Assembly (NCBI RefSeq): GCF_035712445.1
Contig: NZ_DASTAT010000100.1
Location: 1 to 64,000 of the forward strand
Reading direction: 5' to 3'
Length of the DNA: 64,000 bases
From: Oligoflexus sp.
GTDB taxonomy: Bacteria; Bdellovibrionota_B; Oligoflexia; Oligoflexales; Oligoflexaceae
The notes below the pieces were generated by a model. The model was not told where the DNA came from. It saw only the letters and a list, made by a program, of their open reading frames with translations, and searched no databases. Both the position numbers and the translations under genes were made by a program. Of the stretch, positions 1 to 9,130 are shown piece after piece. Within the stretch, counting starts at the first letter, position 1; the number at the start of each line of letters is the position of its first letter.

Positions 1-396
1 CTTGGCTACGCTGATATGGCTTTCAGGAGCATCCCAGGCCGCTTCGGTCGGGGTGCGGATAATTTCAGCACCCAAGGCTTCCAGGACCACCTGCTTTTCA
101 CGACTCATTTTCTCGGGCATGGTGATAATGACGCGATAGCCGCGCACAGCACCTGCCAAAGCGATGCCGATGCCGGTATTGCCGCTGGTCGGCTCAATCA
201 GGGTATCACCCGGCTTGATCCGGCCCTGTTTCTCGGCATCCATCACCATCCGGTAGCCGATACGATCTTTGACAGAACCGCCCGGGTTCATAAATTCGCA
301 TTTGGCGTAGAGATTACAGGCGAGATTGCTGCCGACCCTGTGGAGTTTCACCAAAGGCGTATTGCCAATCGCATCGAGAATGGTTTCGCAAAGCAT
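1..396 (-). CDS. Cystathionine beta-synthase / cysteine synthase family, N-terminal part
   Basis: PLP-dependent beta-replacement enzyme joining serine (or O-acetylserine) with homocysteine or sulfide in the cytoplasm. The 132 visible codons run off the left edge. Visible family motifs are IGNTPLV near residue 10, GGSVKDR with the PLP lysine near residue 43, PTSGNTGIG near residue 70, and MPEKMS followed by LGAEIIRTPT. The PEKMS and RTPT wording is closer to cystathionine beta-synthase than to CysK, but without the C-terminus (CBS pair or not) the two cannot be separated. The ATG is preceded by GGAAGGAT at about 6 nt. It is divergent from pilM across a 331-nt gap. Confidence 0.85.
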   Translation of the reverse strand, partial: MLCETILDAIGNTPLVKLHRVGSNLACNLYAKCEFMNPGGSVKDRIGYRMVMDAEKQGRIKPGDTLIEPTSGNTGIGIALAGAVRGYRVIITMPEKMSREKQVVLEALGAEIIRTPTEAAWDAPESHISVAK

Positions 397-727
397 GCAC
401 TTATCCTTCCAAATTGGGGAAAATCAGGACCAATCCCCCGGTTTTACCTGAAGCCGCCAGTGAGTTGTCAATCCCTGTATGAACTGGCTCTTATCCACCT
501 TCCATAATTAACAGGATTGCACAGGAATTTCGAGGTCATGTCGATCAGTAACAAAATCTTGACGCCGTGCACTCGTTGACAGGCAAGGGTGTCAGTGAAA
601 CAATAATGAATGATATCTCGTCATATTCTTGACCAGGCCGGTTTTTCGGAGTCTTCGGACTCACAGCAGCTTGTCACACTGGCCGTAAACTTCGGTTTCC
701 AGACAATTCACCACTGCGGGCTATGGC
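397..727. other. Divergent intergenic region between the CBS-family gene and pilM
   Basis: This 331-nt gap contains no convincing gene. It must hold promoters for the leftward CBS-family gene and the rightward pil operon. The only promoter-like match I can name is TTGACA at 576-581 with a 17-nt spacer to AACAAT, pointing toward pilM. No terminator or repeat is evident. Confidence 0.5.
576..604 (+). promoter_or_regulatory. Candidate sigma70-type promoter for the pil operon
   Basis: A perfect -35 hexamer TTGACA (576-581) is followed after 17 nt by AACAAT (599-604), a weak -10. It lies about 120 nt upstream of pilM on the same strand. The call rests on consensus matching only. Confidence 0.35.
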
Positions 728-1795
728 ATGCTATTTAAAAAACCATTGCTGGCCATCGACATCGGCTCCTCCTCGATCAAGGCGATCGAGATGTCGGGTG
801 GACAGCAGAGAAAACTCCACAATCTGGGCATCGAGCTTCTGCCGCGTGGAGCTATCGAAGCCGGCATCATTCGCGATTCCGATGTGGTATCCAAAGCTTT
901 GAAAAAGCTGATGGAACGGCTGGGGATCAATGCCAAGACCCGCCGCGTAGCCATCTCCGTATCCGGCGTTTCCACTCTGATCAAAAGGGTGAACGTCACC
1001 TTTGATGAAGAGGCCGATACGGACGAGGCCCTTTATGAAGAGGCGAAGCAGCAGTTTCATTCCAACCTGGATGAGATGTACTTCCGCCATCAGGAAATCG
1101 AATCCGCCTTTGTGGATGAGGGTCAGCGTTCCTTCATCCTGGTCGCTGCGAAAATCGAAACGATCGAGCAGTTTGTCGAGCTCATCCATCGCGTGGGACT
1201 GAAGGTCGGCATCACCGACTGCGATGTTTTCTGTCTCGCCAACATGTTCGATTACAACTATCCGGTCGCCGATGCCCTGACGATGGCTGTGAATATCGGC
1301 GCCAGCTCCACCCAGGTCATCTTCCTCTATAATGGGGAATTCCTCTTCTCGCGCGAATTCTTCACCGGCGGCAATGATATCAGCGCCCGCATCGCCGAAA
1401 ACCTGCGCGTGGATTTTGATAACGCCGAATCTTTGAAAATCTCGGCCTCCATGGGTGATCAATCCATCGCCGATCGCGTCAGGCCAGCGATCCAGGAAAT
1501 CAACGATCAGATCGCGGTCGAAATCAATACGACCCTGGCCTATTTCCAAAGCGAGGAAATGAGCGGACGCTTTGAAAAAGTCGATCACATCTTCCTTGCC
1601 GGTGGCGCCGCGAGCACCCTCGATCTGGGCTCCACCATCTCCTCGGTGCTGAGGGCCCCGGTGCAGGTGATCAACCCTTTCCAGCGCATTGATATCAAAC
1701 CATCCGGTATTGATATGGACTATATCATGACCCAGGGCTCGCTCTTTGGCATCAGTGTGGGCCTGGGTTTGCGTGATTTTACAGATGTTGGCTAA
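728..1795 (+). CDS. pilM: Type IV pilus inner-membrane platform protein PilM
   Basis: PilM is a cytoplasmic actin-like ATPase-fold protein that binds the N-terminal tail of PilN and links the pilus motor to the alignment complex. The 355-residue product has the actin-fold phosphate loop AIDIGSSSIKAIE at residues 9-21, a second nucleotide loop around NIGASSTQ (about 190) and FLAGGAAS near residue 290. Length is normal for the family. It starts a colinear run with pilN, pilO, pilP and pilQ, with 14 nt to pilN. The ATG has only a weak upstream GCGGG, so the exact start is moderately sure. Confidence 0.96.
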   Translation: MLFKKPLLAIDIGSSSIKAIEMSGGQQRKLHNLGIELLPRGAIEAGIIRDSDVVSKALKKLMERLGINAKTRRVAISVSGVSTLIKRVNVTFDEEADTDEALYEEAKQQFHSNLDEMYFRHQEIESAFVDEGQRSFILVAAKIETIEQFVELIHRVGLKVGITDCDVFCLANMFDYNYPVADALTMAVNIGASSTQVIFLYNGEFLFSREFFTGGNDISARIAENLRVDFDNAESLKISASMGDQSIADRVRPAIQEINDQIAVEINTTLAYFQSEEMSGRFEKVDHIFLAGGAASTLDLGSTISSVLRAPVQVINPFQRIDIKPSGIDMDYIMTQGSLFGISVGLGLRDFTDVG

Positions 1796-1809
1796 GAGGT
1801 GGCTGGTCC

Positions 1810-2634
1810 GTGATTAAAATTAACCTCACACCGGTTGAAGAACTTGAGAATCCATATTGGTGGATTCCCGATCTGTCTGTGCTCCTGCTGACGCTCGCGA
1901 TCAGTCTGGGCGGCGTCTACATTTATGTCAGCACCGTCGAGGCCGAAATCGCCGTTCAGGAAGCGGATAAAAATCGCATGATCGCAGAAACCCAGGCGCT
2001 GACCGCCGATGTCGAGCGCTACAACAGCCTGAATCAAAAGATCGAGCAGCTCGAATCGAAAAAGTTCTCGCTCAAACGCATCACCGAATCCAAGCTCGTG
2101 CGCTTTCTGCCGATCATCCTGCTCGAGAACATCCAAAATCTCAAGCCCGCCGGCGTATGGCTGACCGCGCTCGCTTTCATCGATAAAAAAGTCGATCCTG
2201 CGCAGGCCGTGGTCCCTCCGCCCCCGGCCGATCCGAATCAACCGGCTCAGGCTGGTGGCACAACGCCCAATGCGTCTGCGACACCGAAGCCGACCCTGGT
2301 CGATGGCCTGGGCACGGACTATCCCTTCGTGATCGAAATCAGCGGCAGCGCGACGAGCAACGTGCAGATCGCCGAATTCATGATGGCGCTCAAGACCACG
2401 CAGAGCCAGGCCTATGAAAAATCCGACCTCCGCACGCAGCTCTTCTTCAGCGACGTGGCGATCAACTTCTCGCAGGTCTCGACGCAGAAGGTGGAAGGTC
2501 GATCCTCGGACTACGTGAACTTCAAGCTGCAGCTCAATTCACGGGAACGCAGCGGGCGTGATGGGGACAATACGGGGAAATTCAGCCAGTTTATTGATGA
2601 TTTCCGGCGCGATGGCCAGGCGAGCATGAACTGA
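1810..2634 (+). CDS. pilN: Type IV pilus assembly protein PilN
   Basis: PilN is a bitopic inner-membrane protein that dimerises with PilO in the alignment subcomplex. The 274-residue product begins MIKINLTP, the conserved PilM-binding tail (family form INLLPWR), followed by one membrane segment at about 22-42 and a coiled-coil stretch at about 45-90. An Ala/Pro/Gln-rich linker at about residues 130-160 is unusual for PilN and makes the protein longer than the common 180-200 residues. The start is GTG, preceded by AAGAGG. Seven nucleotides separate it from pilO. Confidence 0.94.
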   Translation: MIKINLTPVEELENPYWWIPDLSVLLLTLAISLGGVYIYVSTVEAEIAVQEADKNRMIAETQALTADVERYNSLNQKIEQLESKKFSLKRITESKLVRFLPIILLENIQNLKPAGVWLTALAFIDKKVDPAQAVVPPPPADPNQPAQAGGTTPNASATPKPTLVDGLGTDYPFVIEISGSATSNVQIAEFMMALKTTQSQAYEKSDLRTQLFFSDVAINFSQVSTQKVEGRSSDYVNFKLQLNSRERSGRDGDNTGKFSQFIDDFRRDGQASMN

Positions 2635-2641
2635 GGGCAGC

Positions 2642-3235
2642 ATGGAACTCGAAGAACTGATAGACAAGTATCGCAACTCCAAACCCCAGATCCGTTTTGG
2701 ACTTGCGGGCCTTTTGGCTCTTTTGCCGGCTCTTAACACCTGGCTGAATCAAGGGGAGGCCCTGGAGGCGCGTCGGGCGCAGGTGGAAACCGAGGTCGTG
2801 GATGAACGGCAGAAATTCGAAGCCGCCAAACAGAAGGTCGCAGAGCTTCCCGCGCTCATGGCGAAGCTGAGTGAGATCGAAGATGAATTGACCAGAGCCA
2901 AGCAGATCCTTCCCGACCGCATCGAGATGGACAATATCCTGGCCTCGCTCGGCAAGCTTGAAAAGGAACTGGACGTGAAAATCGCCAAGTTCACGCCGGC
3001 GGCGGAATATCAGCCGAATCCGGGTCTGGAGTATAAGGAAATGCCTGTCGACCTTGTCCTGCAGGCTCCCTTTCCCCAAACCATGCGCTTTTTGGATCGC
3101 CTCGTCCACATGCCGAACCTGACCCATGTGCGGAATATTCAATTCGGCAACAGCATTCAGGACGCGAGTAAAAAAGGCAGCGATGCTCCGGTTCTGGAAA
3201 CAAGCGCCCGTCTGATTCTGTTCAAGGGGATGTAA
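2642..3235 (+). CDS. pilO: Type IV pilus assembly protein PilO
   Basis: PilO pairs with PilN in the periplasmic alignment complex and contacts PilP. The 197-residue product has an N-terminal cytoplasmic tail, one membrane segment near residues 19-36, a coiled coil at about 40-95 and a C-terminal ferredoxin-like domain, matching PilO in order and length. Its last base overlaps the pilP start (TAATG arrangement), so the two are probably translationally coupled. Confidence 0.94.
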   Translation: MELEELIDKYRNSKPQIRFGLAGLLALLPALNTWLNQGEALEARRAQVETEVVDERQKFEAAKQKVAELPALMAKLSEIEDELTRAKQILPDRIEMDNILASLGKLEKELDVKIAKFTPAAEYQPNPGLEYKEMPVDLVLQAPFPQTMRFLDRLVHMPNLTHVRNIQFGNSIQDASKKGSDAPVLETSARLILFKGM

Positions 3236-4161
3236 TGATGCGTTGGTTGCGCCCAGTTCTTTTACTCCTGCTGCTTCCGTCGGCAAGCGGATTCGCGGCC
3301 GATCCCGTGGAGGCCAGAAAACTGGCTCAGGGCGCTGCGCCAGCCAATGGCAAAGCGGGCAAAAAGAAAAAGCAGGCCGAACGTCTGGACTTGAATCAGA
3401 TCGATCTGGAGCAGGTGGAAGAGGAGTGGGACAGTACGCCCACCAAATCCACCGTGGACATGGGCAATTCCGTCAAGATCCGCGAGATCGTCGAGCCCTC
3501 GGGTGAATACACCTATGCCTCCTTCGGAAGGCCCGATCCTTTCATGGCGCCAGCGGCCCTTATGGATCCCGGTGCCAATGCGGGCGCGACACCTGCCTTC
3601 ACTCCCGAGGGCAGCGAAATCAAAATCGTCAGTCCCCTTCAGCGCTATCCGCTGAGCGATTTGAATGTCAAGGGCGTGTGGCAGCTTTCGAGCGGAGAAA
3701 CACGGGCTGTGATCCTGACACCGAAGGGTGAAGGCGTGGTCGTGAAAGAGGGCGATCCGATTTCGTCGGGCAAGGTCTTGAGCATCAAACGCGAGCAGCT
3801 GACCGTGCGCCTCTATCGTTTGCGAGCGGATGGCGTTCGTGAATATGAAGATGTCGGTATGAAAATCGGTGGAGCGCCGGATGCGAATCAAGGCGTCATT
3901 AAACTGGATCCCGGCAAGGACCCGGTTTTTGTGAATCCCGAAGCGAACAGTAAACCCGCGCCCTTAAGCAAGGCGCTGGAAAATCCCGTAATGCCCGCAT
4001 CGCCGGTCGCGATACCGGCCGGGGCGGGGGCAGGCATGGTGGTTCCTGGAATCGTGGTTCCAGCAGGTGCTGCCGCGGCCATCGGTGGTGCGGTCCCAGC
4101 GCAGCCAGCGCCACCCGTTGAAAAAGGACTCGACCCAGTCGTTCCACGCGCTCCGAAATAA
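3235..4161 (+). CDS. pilP: Type IV pilus pilotin-like protein PilP
   Basis: PilP bridges PilN/PilO to the secretin PilQ in the periplasm. The 308-residue product has a hydrophobic signal peptide (cleavage likely after GFAA, about residue 22) with no lipobox cysteine, whereas classical PilP is a lipoprotein. The PilP beta-sandwich with SFGRPDPF, then LSDLNVKGVW and GDPISSGKV, lies at about 95-225. A roughly 80-residue Ala/Pro/Gly-rich tail follows, which ordinary PilP (about 175 residues) lacks. The start overlaps the pilO stop. Confidence 0.92.
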   Translation: MMRWLRPVLLLLLLPSASGFAADPVEARKLAQGAAPANGKAGKKKKQAERLDLNQIDLEQVEEEWDSTPTKSTVDMGNSVKIREIVEPSGEYTYASFGRPDPFMAPAALMDPGANAGATPAFTPEGSEIKIVSPLQRYPLSDLNVKGVWQLSSGETRAVILTPKGEGVVVKEGDPISSGKVLSIKREQLTVRLYRLRADGVREYEDVGMKIGGAPDANQGVIKLDPGKDPVFVNPEANSKPAPLSKALENPVMPASPVAIPAGAGAGMVVPGIVVPAGAAAAIGGAVPAQPAPPVEKGLDPVVPRAPK

Positions 4162-4186
4162 GCGCGTGCGAACAGGAGGATTATGG

Positions 4187-7100
4187 ATGAAATCTATGCG
4201 GACAGGTTCTCACAATCTCGCTTTGATCAGCTGCGTTTGGCTGCTCAGCTGCACATCAGCGCAGAATCCGGTCAGTCGCGAAAGTCGCGCGGCTGAACTG
4301 GAGGTCAGCGAAGAGGATGCGAATGCCGCCATCAACGAGGCCACAGCGGATGACTCGGCTCCGATCGAGGCTGGGGACGAGGCCTCCTTCCTGAATGCGG
4401 AAGAGGCGAAGGAAAACTTCATCAACGAATCGGCAGAGGTTCGTGATGATATGTTCGGCAACGAGAGTGATGAAGCGGCCATGGCCAACGCGGTGGATCC
4501 CGATTTTCCCGTGGATCCCACGGCCGCATCACCGATGGGCGAGAACCTGGCTCAGGAAAGCATGACCCAGGATCCCACGGCCATGATCAATTCCAATCCC
4601 ACGGCTCCCGATGCGATGCAGGCCGATGACGGCGATCCCGTCGCGGCGGCAGCGGCTGCGGAATCAGCTGCGATGAGCACCGCAGCCGGTGATATAGATC
4701 CGATCGGTGAAGGCTCGGATCAGATTCCTCCGGCCCTGATGGAAGATTCCAGTGTAGCGACAGCCCCAACGGCTCCGCCTCCTTCCGTTCCCGCTGCTCC
4801 TGCCGCGGCACCGGCTCCCACGCAGCCAGCGCCGGTCGAGGAAGTGGAACCCGTGTCGAGCGTTCTGAGCTGGGTCGGATACCGTATCGCGGAAAAAGAC
4901 CGGCAACTTAAAGTTGAACTCTTCAGTCAGGGCAATCCCGATTTTGAAATCTTCGAAGAAACGAACCGCGCGCAGCAGCTTGAGCTCGTGATCCGCTACT
5001 ATCAAACGCGTCTGCGCCGGAAGATTCATTGGGATATCAATTCGAGTGAATTCCGTTCACCCGTGGCTTACATCCGCATGCGTGAATTCAAGGACAAAGG
5101 TGTCGTCGATGTGGTCCTGACTCATCGCGATGCGGTGCTTCCGGAATTTTATGCGCGTGATGGCCGCATGCTTCTGGTTTATAAAATACCCGAGACCTAT
5201 TTCAATAGCACCCAGGCCAACCGCCGCATGATCAAAGATCGTGCGATCAGTCTGGTCACAGGGATTGAGGCGCCTTTGCGTCAAGCGTCCAAGCCATCAT
5301 CGACCAATGGCCCCGAGCAGCTCGGACATCGCCGGACGATCTTCCGTGACGAACCGACCGCTTTGCGTCCTATCAAAGACGTCATCCGTTCCTTCCGTGA
5401 AGAGGAAGCGGATGAAAAGGGCTTGCCCGACGACTTCAACCGCCGTCCTGCTCCCAAGCAGCAGCGTGCGGTGTATCAGATCGAAACCTTCTCATTGAGT
5501 TCCGTGGGTCAGGATGATTTGAATGAGTCCGTCGAAGAAGAGGAGGACGACTCATCGAGCGCCTTTGATGCGCTCAAGCGTCGAAAGGCCAATGAAGCTG
5601 CGGGTGAAGCATCGTCCAACGCCGTTCAGAATGTTCCGACGGAAACAGTGGAATCCAATCCTGTCCCTGCTCCTGCCGCGGAAGCTCCGGCCGCCAATGC
5701 GCTGCCTGTGGTGAACGAGGCGGTTCCTGCGGAATCGTTTCCTATGGAAGAGGAAGGTCCATTGCCGGCTGCCGAGACGCCCGATCCTGCCGCCGATATT
5801 TCCATTACGGATGAAGCGGTCGCCGAGCCCACGCCGCCGCCTGCGCCGCCTCCTCCTCCAGAACCCGTTGCCCAGCCGACCCAGGCAGGGTCCGTGATGT
5901 CCAATCCCATTGAGATGACCGGCCAGGCCAATCCTAATGGAGGCCAGGCCTACACAGGCAAGCCGGTTTTCATGGAATTCTATGATGCGCCCTTGTCCCT
6001 GGTCCTGAAAAGTTTTTCCGAGGAAACGGGCAATAACTTCGTCTATTCGAGCGCGATCGGCAGCACGCCGGTGACCGTTCATTTCAAAGGCGTTCCTTGG
6101 GATGAAGCGCTGAAAGGCATTCTTGAGACCTATAGCCTCGGTATGGTGCGTATCGGGGAAAGCGTGGTGCGCATCGATCAGGTGACGCGTCTGACTCAGT
6201 ACATGCAGGATCTGGAGCAGGCCAAACTTTTTGAAATGCGCCGCATCCCCACCAAAGTCCTGGTTTTCCGGGTGAATAATGCGGTGGCCAAGGACGTGAC
6301 CCAGCGCCTTCAGGCTCTTTTGGCCCGTGATATCGAAGTCGATCAGCGCACCAAGATCCAGGCCGATGATCGCACCAATTCCATCGTGATGGAGGCTTCG
6401 CTTCAGGTGCTGAATAAAGCCAAGGCCATCATCGAACGCCTCGATCTGGAGACGCCGCAGGTGGAAATCGCCTCGCGTATCGTCGAAGTGCAGAAGACCA
6501 TGAATAACTTTTTCGGTGTGGCCTGGGGTAACAGCTTTAACTTCGATCCAGGCCGCGCTTTGGGTTTTGGTTCCTTGAACTTCCCCAACTCCGTAGGCTC
6601 AAGCTTTGCTGTGGATCCCGGTGTGGCAGCCGCCAACACTGCGGGAGTCGGTCGTTTCCGCTTCGGCTCCCTGAATAAGTTCGTCGACCTCGACCTGCTT
6701 TTGAAAATGGAAGAAAAGAAAGGCACGACCAACGTTCTGCAATCGAACCGGGTGCTCGTGCTGGATGGACAGAAGGCTTCGATCCTCGCGGGTAACTCCC
6801 GATTCTTCCGTCCGGCCGCGGGGGCTGCGACGATTCCAGGCCAGGTCCCGGCCGGGGGAGGAGCGGGTGGCGGAGAGGCTGTGGGACTTGCGGAAGTGAA
6901 GTTCAATCTGCAGCTGGATGTGAAACCTCAGATCACCGCCCTGGGTTCTGTCATCATGGATCTTCTGATCAAGAGCGATACGCCAGGGGACTCCACAGGT
7001 GAAGCCCTGGCTACCAAAAACACCCGTGAATTGACCACACAGATGGTGCGTGACAGCGGGGATACCGGGGTCATCGGCGGCATCTATGATACGAGTCGCA

Positions 7101-7294
7101 CCACCTCCGTATCGGGTGTGCCCCTTCTTTCGGATATTCCGATTCTGGGAGCCCTCTTCCGTTCGACGCAGACCGTCGAGAACCAGACCGAACTTCTGAT
7201 CATGGTGACACCAACGATCGTATCAGGCCGCAACACCGAAGACCGCATGGAAACGTCCGCGACCAAAGGCAACCGTGCCCGTGAGGCGATGTGA
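4187..7294 (+). CDS. pilQ: Type IV pilus secretin PilQ, with long acidic N-terminal extension
   Basis: PilQ forms the outer-membrane ring through which the pilus passes. I chose the ATG at 4187 because AGGAGG lies 7 nt before it; the frame stays open further upstream inside pilP, but nothing there resembles a start. The 1035-residue product opens with a signal peptide ending LLSC (Cys about 20), suggesting a lipoprotein. About 200 residues of low-complexity acidic/Ala/Pro sequence follow, then an AMIN domain (about 223-330), a second disordered linker, an STN/N0 domain (about 590-660), a secretin N domain (about 690-755) and the secretin barrel (about 760-1015). Typical PilQ is 700-900 residues, so the excess is in the linkers. 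Confidence 0.95.
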   Translation: MKSMRTGSHNLALISCVWLLSCTSAQNPVSRESRAAELEVSEEDANAAINEATADDSAPIEAGDEASFLNAEEAKENFINESAEVRDDMFGNESDEAAMANAVDPDFPVDPTAASPMGENLAQESMTQDPTAMINSNPTAPDAMQADDGDPVAAAAAAESAAMSTAAGDIDPIGEGSDQIPPALMEDSSVATAPTAPPPSVPAAPAAAPAPTQPAPVEEVEPVSSVLSWVGYRIAEKDRQLKVELFSQGNPDFEIFEETNRAQQLELVIRYYQTRLRRKIHWDINSSEFRSPVAYIRMREFKDKGVVDVVLTHRDAVLPEFYARDGRMLLVYKIPETYFNSTQANRRMIKDRAISLVTGIEAPLRQASKPSSTNGPEQLGHRRTIFRDEPTALRPIKDVIRSFREEEADEKGLPDDFNRRPAPKQQRAVYQIETFSLSSVGQDDLNESVEEEEDDSSSAFDALKRRKANEAAGEASSNAVQNVPTETVESNPVPAPAAEAPAANALPVVNEAVPAESFPMEEEGPLPAAETPDPAADISITDEAVAEPTPPPAPPPPPEPVAQPTQAGSVMSNPIEMTGQANPNGGQAYTGKPVFMEFYDAPLSLVLKSFSEETGNNFVYSSAIGSTPVTVHFKGVPWDEALKGILETYSLGMVRIGESVVRIDQVTRLTQYMQDLEQAKLFEMRRIPTKVLVFRVNNAVAKDVTQRLQALLARDIEVDQRTKIQADDRTNSIVMEASLQVLNKAKAIIERLDLETPQVEIASRIVEVQKTMNNFFGVAWGNSFNFDPGRALGFGSLNFPNSVGSSFAVDPGVAAANTAGVGRFRFGSLNKFVDLDLLLKMEEKKGTTNVLQSNRVLVLDGQKASILAGNSRFFRPAAGAATIPGQVPAGGGAGGGEAVGLAEVKFNLQLDVKPQITALGSVIMDLLIKSDTPGDSTGEALATKNTRELTTQMVRDSGDTGVIGGIYDTSRTTSVSGVPLLSDIPILGALFRSTQTVENQTELLIMVTPTIVSGRNTEDRMETSATKGNRAREAM

Positions 7295-7305
7295 AGGAGA
7301 GCTTT

Positions 7306-7863
7306 ATGCTTCGCTATGTTTGGCTTTTAAGTCTCATCAACCTGGGTGCGGGCTGTTCCTATAAACCCGAGGACCCTGGCCTTTGCAAGTTGAATTGCAG
7401 CAGCGCAGTCATCGGCAGCAATGATATTCCGCTGTCCATGACCCTGCAGAGCACGACCAATAACGTGACCTGCGCCGCGGGCTCCGCCGGCCAGGTGATC
7501 AGCGATCCTTTCTTCGCTCAGTTTCTGGTGGCGGAAGCCTTCGATGCAGGCGTGGACCAACCCGGGCAGAGGCCGGTTCCATTCGTCAGCGTCGAGCCCA
7601 TCGTGAACGGTTTGCGCTCGGACCTGCCGGAGCACAACCCGAATGTCGAGATCAACGGCAACATTTTTACGCCAGCCCGCTATAAGGGCATCATCACGCC
7701 CAAAGATAACTGGTGCTCGGATACCTGCGGGGTGGTGACGGTTGAAGTCGCCGCCGTATGCCCGCCGCCGGGCAGCACGAGTGAAATCAGCATTCAGATG
7801 CACTCAGGCGCTCTCTATTCGGATGTTGCGACCTTCACTACCACCACGCTCGACGCCAATTAA
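7306..7863 (+). CDS. Cys-rich lipoprotein in the pil operon, function unknown
   Basis: I do not recognise a family. The ATG at 7306 has AAGGAG 6 nt upstream; an in-frame GTG at 7291 is less likely. The 185-residue product has a short signal peptide ending LGAGC (Cys17), so it is probably lipidated. Seven further cysteines, in the contexts GLCKLNC, NVTCA, NWCSDTC and AAVC, suggest disulfides. The rest reads as extracytoplasmic beta-rich sequence. It follows pilQ by 11 nt and precedes a TPR protein by 18 nt, so it is probably co-transcribed with the pilus genes. Confidence 0.8.
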   Translation: MLRYVWLLSLINLGAGCSYKPEDPGLCKLNCSSAVIGSNDIPLSMTLQSTTNNVTCAAGSAGQVISDPFFAQFLVAEAFDAGVDQPGQRPVPFVSVEPIVNGLRSDLPEHNPNVEINGNIFTPARYKGIITPKDNWCSDTCGVVTVEVAAVCPPPGSTSEISIQMHSGALYSDVATFTTTTLDAN

Positions 7864-7881
7864 GGTTCAAAAGAGGCTGTC

Positions 7882-8826
7882 ATGAATAGCATCGATCATC
7901 TTGCGGCTCTTGATCCGGGCAAGCTCGCCAAATCCGAGCAGGTGGCCCTGGATCATTTCCGCAAAAAGCCGGATGGTCGGGGTTTCTTTGCTGTGGGCGA
8001 AATCCTTGTTCGCCATCATCGCATCGAGGAAGCGATCCAGGTCCTGATGCAGGGGCTTGAACGTCATCCCAATTATTCGGTGGCCCGGGTTTTCCTGGCC
8101 CAGCTTTTTTTCAAAAAACATTTTTTCCGGGAAGCGTGGAATTGCCTGGAGGGTAGCCCCTCTTCTCTGCGCACCAACCTGACCGCGCAGATCCTTCGTC
8201 TGAAACTCTGCGTGGTCCTGAACTTTGAATCCCAGGCCCGCAGTCTGGCCCGTGAACTTGCCGTTCAGGACTTTCAGGATGGCGAAGCGCGCATAGTCAT
8301 CGATCACATCAATATCAAAAGTTTTCCCATACTCCGGCGCGACTATGCTGAATACCTGGGCTGGGACGGCATCAATCAGCAGCAGAAGAAAGAATCCCAG
8401 CGCATCACGGAAGTGGCCCTGAAATCGAAGAGCCAGGATGATGAGCTGGCTCAGGAACATTTCCAGGAACGCGTGGCCAAGGGTTTTTTCTCAAGTCCCG
8501 TTCAGGAAATTTTTGTGAAACGCACGGCGCCCGATTTAAAACCGGGTGACCTGGATGAGCTGACCAGGGCGCGTCTGGCCCGACGCCAGGGCTACTATCA
8601 GAGCGCCTATGAAATCTATGAGCGCCTGGCTTATGCCGCGCCGTCCAATGAGCTCTTGCGTCGCGAATTTGCTGAAGTGCGTGAGCTGCGTGACGCGCAA
8701 AAGGAAATCGATCGTCAGATGGACCCCAAGATGGCTGATGCCATGGATAAGGTCCGGACGATCGATAAGAAAATTGCAGTCCTCAATCAGCTGCTCCAAA
8801 GTCTGGAAAAACTGGATGTGGCCTAA
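7882..8826 (+). CDS. TPR-repeat protein ending the pil operon
   Basis: The 314-residue cytoplasmic-looking protein has no signal peptide. Helical repeats are visible at about 35-105 (GEILVRHHRIEEAIQVLMQG, then FLAQLFFKKHFFREAW) and again at about 225-265 (ARRQGYYQSAYEIYERLAY), the pattern of TPR-type helix pairs. A C-terminal charged helix with DKVRTIDKKIAVLNQLLQ could form a coiled coil. Position after pilMNOPQ suggests a scaffold role in pilus assembly; that is inferred from context only. Confidence 0.8.
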   Translation: MNSIDHLAALDPGKLAKSEQVALDHFRKKPDGRGFFAVGEILVRHHRIEEAIQVLMQGLERHPNYSVARVFLAQLFFKKHFFREAWNCLEGSPSSLRTNLTAQILRLKLCVVLNFESQARSLARELAVQDFQDGEARIVIDHINIKSFPILRRDYAEYLGWDGINQQQKKESQRITEVALKSKSQDDELAQEHFQERVAKGFFSSPVQEIFVKRTAPDLKPGDLDELTRARLARRQGYYQSAYEIYERLAYAAPSNELLRREFAEVRELRDAQKEIDRQMDPKMADAMDKVRTIDKKIAVLNQLLQSLEKLDVA

Positions 8827-8842
8827 GGCTGCGTCCTCTCAT

Positions 8843-9130
8843 TTACTTGCCGCCCTGCATCATGCCCTGGTGCATACCCATATGACCCAACATCGGGCAC
8901 GCATCGGAGTCCTGGCAGTGCTTCATCATTTCAGCCTGGCATTCGCTCGCGGCTTTATTGCTGCGTAGGCAGGCAGCAAAGGCCTCGTGATTTTTAGCCA
9001 TGGTTTCCCTTTGCTCCTTGGTCCACTCGGTTGTTTTGCCGCTCTGGGGTTTTTGTGTAGCAGGCTTGTCCGCAGCGTAGGCTCCGAAACTCAGCATGGC
9101 TCCTGTACAGAAGATGAGAATTCGTTTCAT
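8843..9130 (-). CDS. Small secreted Cys/Met/His-rich protein
   Basis: This 95-residue protein has a clear Sec signal peptide cleaved after AYA (residue 19) and an AGGAG site 8 nt before the ATG. The mature part is Lys/Gln-rich, then has four cysteines at about 54, 64, 72 and 78 and ends in a Met/His-rich tail (HMGMHQGMMQ). Such a tail often binds copper or other soft metals in periplasmic proteins. No family was recognised. It is convergent with the TPR gene and divergent from aroQ. Confidence 0.75.
   Translation of the reverse strand: MKRILIFCTGAMLSFGAYAADKPATQKPQSGKTTEWTKEQRETMAKNHEAFAACLRSNKAASECQAEMMKHCQDSDACPMLGHMGMHQGMMQGGK

Noticed and set aside
4067..4186. Upstream extension of pilQ inside pilP.
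   Set aside because: It has no ribosome site and no signal peptide, whereas AGGAGG lies 7 nt before 4187.
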